A stretch of DNA of 64,000 nt. Origin: Parietichytrium sp. I65-24A. Its lineage: Eukaryota > Sar > Bigyra > Thraustochytrida > Thraustochytriidae. Positions 10,560 through 21,821 of the stretch are shown here, piece after piece. The DNA lies in NCBI GenBank assembly GCA_012862575.1, contig BLSF01000015.1:123545-187544 (forward strand), given 5' to 3'. A model generated the notes under the pieces. The model was not told the DNA's origin. It worked only from the letters and a program-made list of their open reading frames with translations, and made no database searches. Position numbers and translations under genes: made by a program. Every line of letters starts with the position of its first letter. Position 1 is the stretch's first letter.

Positions 10560-13500
10560 TTAGTTCCAGCGCTGCCAGACCGCGTCCGCTTCGAGGCGCG
10601 CTTGACACTGCAACTTTTCTATGAGCGCGGAAAGGTCTTCAGAACCATCTTCTTTGCTTTCTTCTGTGTGAGTATTTGCGCTCGGCAACCAAACTTGATT
10701 TTTCCTCACTTTCTTCTCGTTGTCGACCTCGGGGGTTTTGTAGTTCTTTCGGGTGTTCGGCGATGTGTTGCTTTGCTTGGAATGGAAAAGCTGAGGGTTT
10801 CCCTTTGGAGGGTCTGGAAGAGTTTTGGTTGACGGCGAGTTCGCAGTTGCGCCAGTTTCTCTGGAAAGCAGGCTTTTGCCCGAAAACCAAGCCCCCGGAT
10901 TGAGGCTCGACCCTTCTCTCTGCTGGCGATGATCCTGCCGGCGGCGCAGCTCCCTCTCGGCTCGCATCGCTGCAAGCATGGTTTCTGATAGCTGTGGCTC
11001 AGAGGCTTTCTGTGCCCACGCTTGCTGGCGGAGCACAGCTGATGACGCGCGAGAACGGCCTACGTGCGCCGGTGGGCTTCGTGGCTGCTCTTTTGCCACG
11101 TCATTGCAGCTCTCCACAGAAATTGCGTTTGTGATCCCCCCGATGCTAACGCTCAGCTCCTTTGCAATTGACGAGCCAGCATCGTCGAGGTACGCTCGTG
11201 CATTCTTCGAATCCTTCACCAAACTGCGTACTATGTCTTTCAGCTCGGACTTGGTCAGCTCGTCCAAGTTGTGACGGGATCCGTCCGCTTCCACAAGGAC
11301 CGACTCCTTCCTCTTGGGAGAGGACGATTGGCTTCGTGAATTTGGGATCGAATGATGCAATGCATACTTTGATGAAGGCGCGATCTCAGTGTCCAGCAAT
11401 ACAGGCTTGAAGGTTTCTTGAAAAGGTGTTCGAACCTTACCGATCAGTGGCATCGCTTGCAGCGCTAGCGTAGCTGCCTTTTGCTCATACAAGACCATGG
11501 TGAAAGAATATGCATACGAGTTTGAGATTTGAAGCGAGCGAAGCTTGCGTCCAGCGCACTCAAGATTTATGTGGACTGGTGTCGGGCTCCAGAACTTGGT
11601 CGTGCAGTCCTCGGTTGACGAGAGAATATCTTCGTTGAGTTTCTCAGTGTCGTTCAGAGGCAGCATGGTCGCCCCCCAAGCGTGCATCATCGATTCTTTG
11701 CAAACAGCGATGGTGCTTCTCCAACCCAACGCCAAGTGCGTGACCGGACCGGGAAGTTTGACGAGCATAGGCTTGGTCTGGGATCGCGTGGATTTTCCGG
11801 AGACACCGAGCTGGCCACAAGAGTTACTGCCCCAAATATAGAGCGACCCTCTCGTGTCAAGGGCTGCACAATGTCGCCCACCACAGCTTACTTGGGCGGC
11901 GTCGCAATTAGACGGTAACGATATCCGCGTCGGCACGAGTTGCGGTCTTGTGGCGATTTTGCCATTTCCAAGCTGTCCGAACTCGTTTTGTCCCCATGTA
12001 TACAGGTGCCCAGACCTGGTGGCCGCTGCGGAGAAGTCTCTGCCACAGGAAATTGAAACGACTCTTTGATTAGCGAGCTCCTTCAAAGGTTGAGGCGAAA
12101 GCTGGTTCCCCAGCCCAGTAAATACGCCGTGACCCGTGACTTCGCCTGGTCCTCCCCAGGAGTAGAGTAAACCAGTGGAGACTAGAGCTAGACTGTGGAG
12201 CGCTCCGCAAGAGATCGCGGATACAGACCGGTGACTTAGGCCTGCCACAAGAGTGGGCACAGAGTTGTTTTCGGTAGAGCCGAGACCGAGTTGGCCGTGT
12301 GAGCCAGCCCCCCAGGAGTAAACTCTTCCGCGATTTGTCAATGCAAGGGTGTGCTTTTCTCCCGCTGCAATTTGTGCGACCACAAGCTTTGGACGGAGGA
12401 ACGCGGAAATTGGAGAAGGGATTTCGTGATTTGAAAAGTTTCCATGCCCAAGTTGCCCACGATCTGAATTGCCCCATGTGTACACGCTCCCGTCGCTAGC
12501 GAGAGCAACGGAATGGGTTAACCCATTGCATACGGAAACAACGTCTTTAATCTTTCCAAGTGCCCGCACGTGGGAGCCATGTGGAAAGCACTCGCTCATG
12601 TCAGAAATGATGTCAGCGTCAATGACCGCAAGTATGTCTTTTTGCTGCTTAGGCATAGCTTGATGTGTGCTCTGGAGCTTTTGCTCATAGACGTCCTTCT
12701 CAGTCCCTAGCTGTGATGCGTTGGCGTTTTTGTAGACGATATCAAAGATCTCTCGGTAACGCACCTGGTTGACGCGCCACATCTGTTGCTCGAGCATCTT
12801 TGCGGTTACGATTCGACGGCGCAGTGCTCTGGCTAGGAACCCTCTCGCAACTCTTTGAATTGTCCGCACGCTTTGACGGATAGCGATGAAGCGCTCGCGA
12901 AGCACAAACCCGCTCGACCAAAGCTGCAAAACCCTGGCAGCCCGCACTATCTGCATGAACTTGCGGCGGACCAGGCAAGTGTGCCATTGCCGTTGGATTG
13001 CTTTGGCAGAGCGCTCTTGCAGCCTCTGAATTCTCTTTCGCTCGAGATGGCCCATTATTCTTGGGATCGATTGACGAAGAGCGTGGCCACGAAACAAAGA
13101 CTGGAGTCCGATAGCTGCATGAACCTTTGCCCAGTACACGCGGCTGCGCACCAAGAAGGATCGCGCTGCAGCTTGAACACGTAAAACAACGCGATTGAGG
13201 AGCTCCAAACGTTTTCGAAGAGCAAATCGCCGCGCCGCGCGACAGATAGTTGCAGCGGCTCTCCTGGAATGAAGAAGCGTCTTCTTGGCTCCTACCATTC
13301 GAGCAAATCCCTGAACGCGGAGTAGCGCTCGGCGGCGACGGCCCAACTCAGCTTTGGCTCTCCAGATCTGCGCAACGCTTTTGGTGGCCTTCTGGCTTCT
13401 CCAAATTCGCAGCCAAGCCTGACGGTCTTTAACTGCGCGCCATAAAGACCGAAACTTGGCAAGACCTCGACGAAGCACCTTGATCTTGCGCTGGATGGTG

Positions 13501-16118
13501 TACATCCGGAATTTACTCTGAATCTTAACCGCAGCAAGGTCCATGGTCTGCAACCTCACATCGCGAAGTGCCTCAAGAGCTTGGATCATTTGCTTGCGTA
13601 GAAAAATTTGAGACGAGCCAAATTGAATCATAGCTGCCATAGAGCTATCATTCAGGTTGCTCACTTTGGGGCTTACAGAAGAGCGCGCCTCAAGGACGAT
13701 GCGCCACAAAATCGGAACTAGTTCTTGACACCGGGAAGTCACTAACGCATCACTGTAGTCCTTTCGAGACTGCAGCCGAGCAGGTGTCTCCAAAGTGGGC
13801 ACGACAAGGGCAAACCGCGAGTAGAAAGCCGGATAAGATGTGCGGTAGCTGAATCCGGAGTGCCTGATCCGAATCGAGTCGAGGACACCGAGGTATTGAA
13901 GCTGGTGCAACACTAGCTCTGGGTCCATAAACCCTGCACGTTTTTCTCCATTTGCCTTTAAGCACCTTACAAAGTGCGGGGTGGTTTCCTGCAATGTTCG
14001 CATAAGCTTGTTGATGTCGTCCTTAAATTTCGAGCCCAGGAATGCATTGGAGCCCGTGAATGTTCCACGGACAGCGCCGCTCGATAGGGGAAAGAGCTCG
14101 CTCACGAGGGGAATTGAGCTATTCTGCATGAGATTTACAATGTTGACTTCCAGGCGGTCTCTGTTCTTGTTCAGAAAATCAGTGACGGTGTAGGTAACGG
14201 ATGCGGCCGAGTGCTTGACTATAAAACTTGGTCCTGCTTTGGCGTCTTTCAGTGAAGCCTTTGAGAAATGTCCCTCGATGCTTCGCTCGTGAGTTTTGTT
14301 GAGGCGGCTCAGAAACGTATCGTCCGTCGACTTGGGGAAGAGGCACGCCTCGTCCAGAAGAGCCATGATTCCGTTAGGCTTCTTCTCGATGAGGTCAATG
14401 ATGCTCTGGTTGTCCGTAAAGCGGATATGCGAATAGTCAATTCCTTCTGAAGCGTAGAGCTTTTGCTCCAACTTGAAAACGTATGTTGTGAAGAGCTGAT
14501 GGAGCTTCTCGTTGGCGAAATTGATGCAGAATTGCTCGAAGCCGTTCTTTTCGAACACCTCGAATCCAAAGATATCCAGGATACCTATGTACTCCTCCGT
14601 AGAACCTTGGGCTGCTTTTGTACTTTGCAGGGTGTCGTTGATCTTTTGAACCACCCAGCGGAAGAGATTACCGTATATGGATTTGGCGAGAGCATCAATT
14701 CCACTGTATGCACGTTTCGTATCCATGGAAGAGTATATGGTGTTTCCTGCAGTGGAGGTTTCCCTGGTCACGAGTTGCTTGGCCAACTCGCTGCTATCAA
14801 GCCCCAGAAGCTCGGCAACAATCTGAACATGCTCGTTTTTGGACCCATGCTGCACTTCGCATGCGTCTGAGCCGCTTTCCACCAACGAGATATTACCCAA
14901 ATGAAGAATTCCGGAAATGACCTGGAAGAGGGCCTTTGCCTCCTCCGCGCTAAACCCGACCACATCAAGGGACTCAATGAGTTCTTTGTAGCCGGCTACG
15001 TCATCAATTGGACGACTAGTGAATGTATTTTGAGGCGCGTGAGCGCTCTCTGCTCGGCCACGGCCTACAGTGCTCTGTGGCTCAAGTGCATCAATAAGCT
15101 GCAGCTGTTTCACGGGATTCAGGTACCTAAATGCATGCGAATCTTGAAGATGGAGATCGTTCTTCTCGGCTTGGGAGCATCCACGAATGAGCTGATAGAA
15201 AATGTGGTAGTTTCTTTCGCCACCAACGTGGTGAACAACCCGGGATTTCTCCAAAAGGTAGTCCTGGATGGAACCACCGGAGATTGTGATACCGCCTCGG
15301 CTTCGAGATGAAGAGCTCTCGCAGAACTTAATTTGGATGAATTTGCCAAATCTGGAAGAATTGTCGTTGCGAAGCGTCTTCGCGTTGCCCAGTGCTTCAA
15401 GAACTGGGTTTGAGCGTAAGAGCTTGGCTTCAATTCCGCCGTGAGCTGTCAAAGTTGGACTTGACGGCCCAGTGCTGCAGCTCGTGATGAACTGCATAAT
15501 TTGTTTGGTAGCTTCCGTTTTTCCTGCGCCTGATTCTCCTGAGATGACTATGCTCTGGCTTTCAGCGTCCTGTGCAAACGTGTTGACGGCTTTCGCGGCC
15601 ACCGCAAAAATGTGTGGTTCAAGTGCTTTATTTCTTGAATCTGTGGACTCTGTCTTGTACTTGTTGATGTAGGTCATGTCATAAATGGATGTGCCAGTTT
15701 TGTCTTGGACAACTTTATATGGATTGACCGCAATCAGAATCGGCCCCGCCATGGTATAGATGCGCTGTTGCTCCCCATGGTACCTAGACTGTACATTGTG
15801 TAGCAACGTGGCATCATTCAGATGGCCAAGCTCCACCATGTCGTCGACCAAAATACTTCCATTTGCTGGGTACAGGTCCGAAATTTTGTATTGCTGTTTG
15901 ATCTTGGGCTCCCAATCCGTCTCGATAGCCACTCGACCATCGGACGGGCTTGCAACCACCTTGGCTGGCACAAAAACTGGTTTTGCAGAGCGCTTCGGGT
16001 CGAGGACACGCCCCATTCGATATGCATCGCTTGTATCAGGATAAGGGTTCTTCACAAACACGGCGAGGCCGGGCTGGAAGAAGCCCTCGTCCAACTGGTG
16101 ATCGCTGCCACAATCCAT
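10560..16118 (-). CDS. Unconventional myosin heavy chain with IQ repeats and RCC1 propeller
   Basis: One uninterrupted frame of 1852 residues from an ATG. Order: N-terminal region (1-90); motor domain (about 90-800) with P-loop GESGAGKT at 194-201, switch I NDNSSRFGKF near 249, switch II DIFGFEVF near 513 and the GVLDSIRIR converter-side motif; a neck of many IQ-like segments (about 860-1110, e.g. AAVKIQSKFR, RTIQRVARGFLAR) for calmodulin-like light chains; RCC1 repeats (about 1180-1490) with recurring (V/L)Y.WG...GQLG(H/L/N)G; and a low-complexity tail with a short coiled-coil end. The motor residues for ATP hydrolysis look intact. RCC1 propellers bind proteins or chromatin, and here the propeller presumably selects cargo or a small GTPase. 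No FYVE, FERM or MyTH4 domain is visible. The lack of any intron in 5.5 kb is notable. Confidence 0.93.
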   Translation of the reverse strand: MDCGSDHQLDEGFFQPGLAVFVKNPYPDTSDAYRMGRVLDPKRSAKPVFVPAKVVASPSDGRVAIETDWEPKIKQQYKISDLYPANGSILVDDMVELGHLNDATLLHNVQSRYHGEQQRIYTMAGPILIAVNPYKVVQDKTGTSIYDMTYINKYKTESTDSRNKALEPHIFAVAAKAVNTFAQDAESQSIVISGESGAGKTEATKQIMQFITSCSTGPSSPTLTAHGGIEAKLLRSNPVLEALGNAKTLRNDNSSRFGKFIQIKFCESSSSRSRGGITISGGSIQDYLLEKSRVVHHVGGERNYHIFYQLIRGCSQAEKNDLHLQDSHAFRYLNPVKQLQLIDALEPQSTVGRGRAESAHAPQNTFTSRPIDDVAGYKELIESLDVVGFSAEEAKALFQVISGILHLGNISLVESGSDACEVQHGSKNEHVQIVAELLGLDSSELAKQLVTRETSTAGNTIYSSMDTKRAYSGIDALAKSIYGNLFRWVVQKINDTLQSTKAAQGSTEEYIGILDIFGFEVFEKNGFEQFCINFANEKLHQLFTTYVFKLEQKLYASEGIDYSHIRFTDNQSIIDLIEKKPNGIMALLDEACLFPKSTDDTFLSRLNKTHERSIEGHFSKASLKDAKAGPSFIVKHSAASVTYTVTDFLNKNRDRLEVNIVNLMQNSSIPLVSELFPLSSGAVRGTFTGSNAFLGSKFKDDINKLMRTLQETTPHFVRCLKANGEKRAGFMDPELVLHQLQYLGVLDSIRIRHSGFSYRTSYPAFYSRFALVVPTLETPARLQSRKDYSDALVTSRCQELVPILWRIVLEARSSVSPKVSNLNDSSMAAMIQFGSSQIFLRKQMIQALEALRDVRLQTMDLAAVKIQSKFRMYTIQRKIKVLRRGLAKFRSLWRAVKDRQAWLRIWRSQKATKSVAQIWRAKAELGRRRRALLRVQGFARMVGAKKTLLHSRRAAATICRAARRFALRKRLELLNRVVLRVQAAARSFLVRSRVYWAKVHAAIGLQSLFRGHALRQSIPRIMGHLERKRIQRLQERSAKAIQRQWHTCLVRRKFMQIVRAARVLQLWSSGFVLRERFIAIRQSVRTIQRVARGFLARALRRRIVTAKMLEQQMWRVNQVRYREIFDIVYKNANASQLGTEKDVYEQKLQSTHQAMPKQQKDILAVIDADIISDMSECFPHGSHVRALGKIKDVVSVCNGLTHSVALASDGSVYTWGNSDRGQLGHGNFSNHEIPSPISAFLRPKLVVAQIAAGEKHTLALTNRGRVYSWGAGSHGQLGLGSTENNSVPTLVAGLSHRSVSAISCGALHSLALVSTGLLYSWGGPGEVTGHGVFTGLGNQLSPQPLKELANQRVVSISCGRDFSAAATRSGHLYTWGQNEFGQLGNGKIATRPQLVPTRISLPSNCDAAQVSCGGRHCAALDTRGSLYIWGSNSCGQLGVSGKSTRSQTKPMLVKLPGPVTHLALGWRSTIAVCKESMMHAWGATMLPLNDTEKLNEDILSSTEDCTTKFWSPTPVHINLECAGRKLRSLQISNSYAYSFTMVLYEQKAATLALQAMPLIGKVRTPFQETFKPVLLDTEIAPSSKYALHHSIPNSRSQSSSPKRKESVLVEADGSRHNLDELTKSELKDIVRSLVKDSKNARAYLDDAGSSIAKELSVSIGGITNAISVESCNDVAKEQPRSPPAHVGRSRASSAVLRQQAWAQKASEPQLSETMLAAMRAERELRRRQDHRQQREGSSLNPGAWFSGKSLLSRETGATANSPSTKTLPDPPKGNPQLFHSKQSNTSPNTRKNYKTPEVDNEKKVRKNQVWLPSANTHTEESKEDGSEDLSALIEKLQCQARLEADAVWQRWN

Positions 16119-17129
16119 CGCGCAAGTCTTCGAATCCTGCTCGGCTTGTCTGCCAGTCCTTCTCCCCCCGTTGCCTCGCAGCTTTGCGCTCTGGAGTGGA
16201 CAAGGGGCTCGCCGCGTGGGTTCAACTCTTCTCCGCCCACCTTTGAAAGCAAGTCAGAAGCGATCCAGTCTTCAATTGTGTCTGCTCACCTAAACTTTCA
16301 GCCCGGCGCATGTCTGTCTATCTAACTCATCTATTCATCTATCTCCTCAAAGCAAAGCAAAGCATTATGGAAGAGCGCAAAGGTGTCCACGCGCCCACTT
16401 GCCTCGCGAAGCCTACTGTCTCGCATAGTCCACTTGCATTCTATTCGCGTGGGACTTTGGCTTTCTTCATCTTCCTACACTCGCTGTTCCATCTTCTACT
16501 ATACTTTTGTGCCAAGAATTGCAAACCACCTTTTGATTGACTCTTCTTTCTATTCCATTGCACACGTGCAAAATGCAGATCACCTTCCAGCACGTGATTA
16601 GTGTTTATGATAATCAGGTCTTAGCCCACGCTCCACGCCAGTAAACGGATCGATATGTCCGGTGAGGCTCCTATGGGACGGTTATGATAATAGGTAGGAG
16701 TGTTGAGTGGCAAGGGCTCGAATGTGGAAGAAAGCGAGAAGGGGGGAAGTCCCTTGGCGGAACACAGCGCATACTTGTTGACAATTTTCGAAGAGTAGAA
16801 TGTTCTGGATAGATTTTTCTTGTCTACTGCTTTCGTTGAAGTCACCGAAAATGGTGGACTCTGCTTCTTTTGTATCCAACTCGCACTCGTTCTAACTATA
16901 CAGTCAAAGCAGGAGAGAAGACTCCTACATGCGAGATGGACGAACAAGGCGAATCTGCCCTCTCCGTTCAAAGAGTGCCACATGAAGACTTCGCATTGGA
17001 TGGAGAGAAATAACAAAACTTCCGCGCTTGTGATGGAAAAACGCAAAGCAAAGAGATAGGAAATTCAAACTCGTCTTAATTTCAGTCAGAAAATGTCAAC
17101 ATCCCATGTGCATATAAGAAAGAAAGAAA
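16119..17129. other. Intergenic region, myosin promoter side
   Basis: About 1 kb between the myosin start and the 3' end of the JmjC gene; both genes are on the minus strand. Only short overlapping frames are present and none is recognisable. Confidence 0.6.
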
Positions 17130-19250
17130 TCAAGTCATAGATTGAAGCTTTTGAGCCACTTGAGCAGGTGTACCCGAATGACATTTCTTGTAGCAGTGGA
17201 ACTTTAGCGGACATGGTACGTTCCGATTAAGTTTGCAGCAGCATAGATTCTTGCAGAAGGGGCAGCCCCCTACGAAGATATCCTGACCAAATTGGTACCT
17301 CATCTTGTCTCCGCACATTCTGCAAAAGATATTCGTACAACTCTCACATGGTATTGTCCTTTTCCGAAGATTCCCGCAACGGTGGCAAGATGACTTGTGC
17401 GTGGCTGCAACCGGCCCAGGTCGATACATTGCGTACCCCTTGACTTGGCCCGTGCAATAACGACGGTGCGGCCCGAGGCCTTTCTTTGTAAAAAATCCCA
17501 GGCACTTGTCGCACTGGAGCTGCTCGAACTGTGCAAGACTATTTGGTGATGGCTTGGCAGCTGGAGCGCTGGCACTTAATGCACCACTACCCTTGCCGCT
17601 GGTCTCCACTTTGAGGAGGTTGGGTGACTTTGAGGTAGACGATTGAGGGTATCCAGCCGGAGGGTGAGGGGCAGACACGGACGATTGCGAAGCAGCCGAG
17701 CCACTCATCACAGGGACAGTAGACCCAGCCCCTGTAGCTGCCTGAGGCCGGGATTGCGTGGAGGTTTGTGGCGGAGGAGTAGGAGTAGCTGTAGCCGGTG
17801 TCCAGGATTCTTTGTGGCCATCCTTTTTGGTAAGCATCTCCGTTTCTTTCTGGAAGACAAGCACCCATCGGTTTGGGTCTACTTCCGGGCGATCAAAAAT
17901 GGTTTCGTAGGTTTTCAGCTTTGAAAGACGGTCGCACATATTCGTCAGCATGGGCAGAAAGTCGGAGTTCGCCTCGCAAAAATCGGTCTGTGGCAAGTTT
18001 TGAAGCCTCATAGCCTTGCTCAACGCGAGTAGCGAGCAGACGAGTGAGGCGTATCCTTGCGCTTCGGAGGCGGAGCGAGCAAGCTTGGTGATGAAGGAGT
18101 CTCCCTCGGGATTTGCTCCAGCTCCAGTACCGCTCTGAGACATGGCGTTAAGCAAGTAAATGGTTTCCATCAAAAGGACGTCAAAGAACGGAAAGCGGAG
18201 CCGCTGAGGAAGGGCGAGCGTGCGCTCCAGAGCATAGCAGGACATGTGCGACGTCATGGAGCTCGGGGTGAGGAAGTTGGATCCGAAGAGGATGGTGTCA
18301 GTCGGGAAGAACACCCCGTGAATCCACCCGCTTGGAATATAAATAGAGGACCCGCTATTCACCTCGCATTTCGAGCAGTGCGGTACCAAGTCCCCAAAGA
18401 ATTGGTCCTTCATGTTGTCGCCCGCGATCCAGCTTTCATACTCTGCCAAGTTCTTCTTGGTGGGCTCGATGAGGTAGAACCACACCTGGCCCGAGATGAT
18501 GTGGAAGAACGCTGCGGACCCTCCAAAGCTCACGTGAAAGTCTGCGTAGCAGCCCGCCGTGTACATGGAGCAGAAGAAGATGGACTTTCTGTGATCCAGC
18601 GTCGGGTTCCTCCCGCTGCCAAAGCTGATGGAGCTGGCGAAATCGGACTCGGCCTGCATCTCCAGCCTGGTCGCCACGGAGGTGTACATGCTCCCCCCGT
18701 GGTAGGCCAGGAGTCTCGTCGGCAGCGGGTCCGATTCCGCGTTCTGCTCCAGCGCAGTTCGGCTCTTTGCCGATGACCTCATGAGCGGCGCGAGCGGGTT
18801 CACCTTGTCGTCCTGCAGCAAATTGCCGCCGCCGTTCACGTTGCTGTCGCCATTCTCGCCCGGGTGCAGCACCCCAGTCAGGTCCATCTGCGACACGAAA
18901 TCCGGCAGCGACACCAAGCTGCTCAGCGCCGTCGAATGCACGTCAAAACTAATGCAATTCGACTCGTCCACCGACCGTGCCGACGTAAAGTAGTGCACCC
19001 AGTCCTGAAAGGAGATGATCACCTCCCGCTCCTCCTTCACCTGCAGAACTGTCACCAGATTCCCTCCGCCGATCACCTCCACAAAGTCCTTCGCCGTGCT
19101 GTTCACCGGCGGCAGCATCAGTCCGGGAATGCCTTCTCCATCCTCGCACACTGCGGGTGTCCCCGCAACTCGCGCGTCCGACAAGAAACGTTCCGCGCTC
19201 AATTCACACGCCTTCACCACCTTGAACAGGGGATCCCCGCGCCCGTCCAT
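17130..19250 (-). CDS. JmjC-domain protein of KDM2/KDM7 type with 4CXXC_R1-like zinc finger; catalytic residues lost
   Basis: A 706-residue protein starting at the ATG ending at 19250 (the longer frame opens with TTG). The JmjC core near residues 235-345 contains ADFHVSFGGSAAFFHI, SGQVWFYLIEPTKKN, FFGDLVPHCSKCEV, YIPSGWIHGV and ILFGSNFL, very like KDM2/KDM7 histone demethylases. Fe(II) ligands should be H, D and H: His239 and His311 are present, but the Asp is Ser241. By ungapped comparison with KDM2A from memory, the 2-oxoglutarate Lys is Val256 and the 2-oxoglutarate Thr is Ala236. The C-terminus (about 590-700) has CDKCLGFFTKKGLGPHRRYC and a CHRCGNLR...CESC..IFCRMC...CPFCKNLCCC array resembling the 4CXXC_R1 finger of CDCA7 and plant JmjC proteins. 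It may therefore bind histone tails or DNA without demethylating. The middle is Pro/Ser-rich linker. Confidence 0.85.
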   Translation of the reverse strand: MDGRGDPLFKVVKACELSAERFLSDARVAGTPAVCEDGEGIPGLMLPPVNSTAKDFVEVIGGGNLVTVLQVKEEREVIISFQDWVHYFTSARSVDESNCISFDVHSTALSSLVSLPDFVSQMDLTGVLHPGENGDSNVNGGGNLLQDDKVNPLAPLMRSSAKSRTALEQNAESDPLPTRLLAYHGGSMYTSVATRLEMQAESDFASSISFGSGRNPTLDHRKSIFFCSMYTAGCYADFHVSFGGSAAFFHIISGQVWFYLIEPTKKNLAEYESWIAGDNMKDQFFGDLVPHCSKCEVNSGSSIYIPSGWIHGVFFPTDTILFGSNFLTPSSMTSHMSCYALERTLALPQRLRFPFFDVLLMETIYLLNAMSQSGTGAGANPEGDSFITKLARSASEAQGYASLVCSLLALSKAMRLQNLPQTDFCEANSDFLPMLTNMCDRLSKLKTYETIFDRPEVDPNRWVLVFQKETEMLTKKDGHKESWTPATATPTPPPQTSTQSRPQAATGAGSTVPVMSGSAASQSSVSAPHPPAGYPQSSTSKSPNLLKVETSGKGSGALSASAPAAKPSPNSLAQFEQLQCDKCLGFFTKKGLGPHRRYCTGQVKGYAMYRPGPVAATHKSSCHRCGNLRKRTIPCESCTNIFCRMCGDKMRYQFGQDIFVGGCPFCKNLCCCKLNRNVPCPLKFHCYKKCHSGTPAQVAQKLQSMT

Positions 19251-21821
19251 CCCTTCTCGCCCGCCCACCAACAACTACTGAACTACAGCTAATGCTACGA
19301 ATCTCGCTACCGCCGAGCTAGGGCCGCCGCCTTTCAGGGCTCTCGCGGGGACACTCGCGGGGACGGTACGCGAGGACACTTTCGCCCTGGGGGAGTTCCA
19401 CAATGTGTGTTGACGAAGCTGTGCAGGCGTGTCGTGTCGTGAGTGAGTGGTGCACCAGGTCTGCTGCGGGGTCCGCGAGGACACTTTATATTGGACCGCA
19501 GACGACAACAGCTGATAGCCGTTACACCGTTGCAAGGCGCTGGCGGTTACTCTCTTGCCGTTTGCCGTTTGCCTTTGTTTTTGTTTTTTTGTTTTTGTTT
19601 TTGTTGGTTTCTCTCTCTCTCTTTCGAGATTTAATTTTTCTTTTTCTTCGTTCTGGAGGAACGGTGCGGGTTAGGACGCGGCTAGGCGGGTGAGCTAGTA
19701 GCGGACGAACGGACGAAGTTCCTCCAGAGGCGCTAGACGGAGGGTAGGATGTGTTATCCGCTTCACTCCCATTCAGCTTCTTAAGAGATGCTATGCGCCG
19801 GCTATGGGGCTGTGGTGGGGGGGCGGTAGGAGGGGGATAAGGTTTTCGGTGGGGGACGTAGTGTATGAATAGTGCGGGTTTTAAACTAATTGGTTGGTAA
19901 AGCATACGCTAAGGTGAGAGTTGGGAAATGTTTTGCTCACCACCAGTGAGTGACAAGAGTGACAGAGTGACTGACAGACCTCACAAATTATAAAACAATT
20001 GAGAAAAAGTTGACAGTGAAAAATTGAGAACAAACAATCGAGTTTGATTTTTTTTTAATTTTGCAAAAGGTGAAATGTTTCTTTGGTAGTTAAGTTGTGC
20101 TGTTATTATATTCAAAGAGGCTGCTATGGAGCAGATGGTTTTGGAGGGGCTAGGGCCTTGGGAGCTCCATTCATGCGCTGATGACAGCGAGTGGCTGTTG
20201 ACGTGGCATCTCTGTCATCATGTCGATAGTGTCTCACTCACCGAGTCAAGAAGTCCGGGCGCCGAGCTGGTTTTTACTGTGGTTCGTTAGCTCTTGTCTG
20301 CCACCGCTGACGGTGGGTACGAGTACGCAACTCTCCACACACGAAAATCAGAATAAGGCTGCTGGATCCTTTGCAAGAGTAAGACGAGGCGAAAACACCT
20401 GGTGTTTATGGTGTTTTGTGTTTACCACGCTCTACGACAAACACACTTGCGCTTTTGCTTTCTTGTTTTTGCCATTCTGGGCAAATGCGCATCTTTCCAA
20501 GGCATTACAGCTTCTTCAAAACGAGGACGGTGACGTCGGACGCGGCGGTTCACAACCCTCCCCACGCAGAGTGGTTGCAGGGAGCACGACGTTCGACGCG
20601 GCTTGCGTGCTCTGCGCAATCCGTAGCATGAAGAAGCGAGTGGAAAGCGTCCTGGAAGTTGCGATGGAGCAGTTCAGACCGCCTTTAGTTAGAGGCGCCA
20701 TTTGAATGAAAGCTGACCGAAAGTTTGCGACATTGTCGGAAAACGAGCTTACGTTCTGACTTTGAGCTAGAAAGAGGAGGCGATGAACTCAGAAGCCCGA
20801 GAATTTGGATCCAACTTCAACCTAAGAAAACTAAGGTAACGGTACCGGTATGTCATGGCCATGTTTAAAAGCGGAGTCGGGATCCAGTTTTCTCATTTCA
20901 GTACTGACTGTCAGTACATCTGAGTACGTCGTTAAAAAATGCCGGGAAGTCTTACCGCAAAATGCAGTGTCTTAGTGAAGTGACTAATGCATCAAACCTT
21001 ACTGGTATTAGTGCACATTACAAATGCATATATTAGTTAGCAAGTGAAACATCCCCCTACACCGCGGAAAGGCCAAGGGCATCTCATCTATTCTATCTTT
21101 GTTCAACGAGCGGACCAACCGGGCAGCTTGTCAGAGGCGATCGATGGGAGAACTTGACTTGGCGTGATAACAAGCCGTTGCACGAAGCGAAGCATGGCAT
21201 TGCAGGTACCGTTCAGACCCATCGGAATGCTGAAGGCTTCGCGATGCCACTATACACGCTGCTGGGGTACAGAGTACAGAGTACAGCAGAAAATTAACTT
21301 ACTATCCAGATTCCAGGTCGTCATCGTCATGCCTTGAAGCCGAAAGCTAAGGCAGAACGTTGATACGTCTGCCGTTTACGACAGCGACAGCCAACTTAGT
21401 TACGCCTTACAAGCCACCTTCATTTGAATGGTGTGAGCGTGGTTGAACGCGTAATTTTCCAATGCGAGACTTGGCGCTTTCTTTTAATTTCATTGAGGAT
21501 TGAGGATGGATAGCCCATAGAATTAGAAAGGCTTTTCCACTTGCCTCTTCCCTCGTTAGTCCAGAGATAGCAAAGCGACGGATGCGCAAAATTTTGGTGT
21601 GCGCTTCTTTCAATTGAGAGAGAAAAAAGAAAAAAGGAAATCAACAGGAAAAATCTATTTTCAAAAATATTAGGTTCAACAAAAAAGGAGTTTTGGTAGT
21701 TACAACAACGCGGCTAGTGCAGCCACGCAATAGGCTTCATACAATCGGCGTCAAAAGTTACTCACAGTCGAACCGGTATGTACAATATTGCCTTCGTGCC
21801 ATGAGGAAGGCAGCTAATCAC
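19251..21821. other. Intergenic region, 2.6 kb
   Basis: It contains poly-T/TTTTTG tracts (19575-19605), a TACCGGTA palindrome (20843-20850), paired AGTACTGA-type elements (20900-20930), a GTACAGA heptamer repeat (21267-21286), and the 3' flank of the RING gene. Open frames up to about 160 codons exist in overlapping frames but match no family. Confidence 0.55.

Noticed and set aside
18057-18776. 239-codon plus-strand frame opposite the JmjC gene
   Set aside because: It is the antisense shadow of a motif-rich gene.
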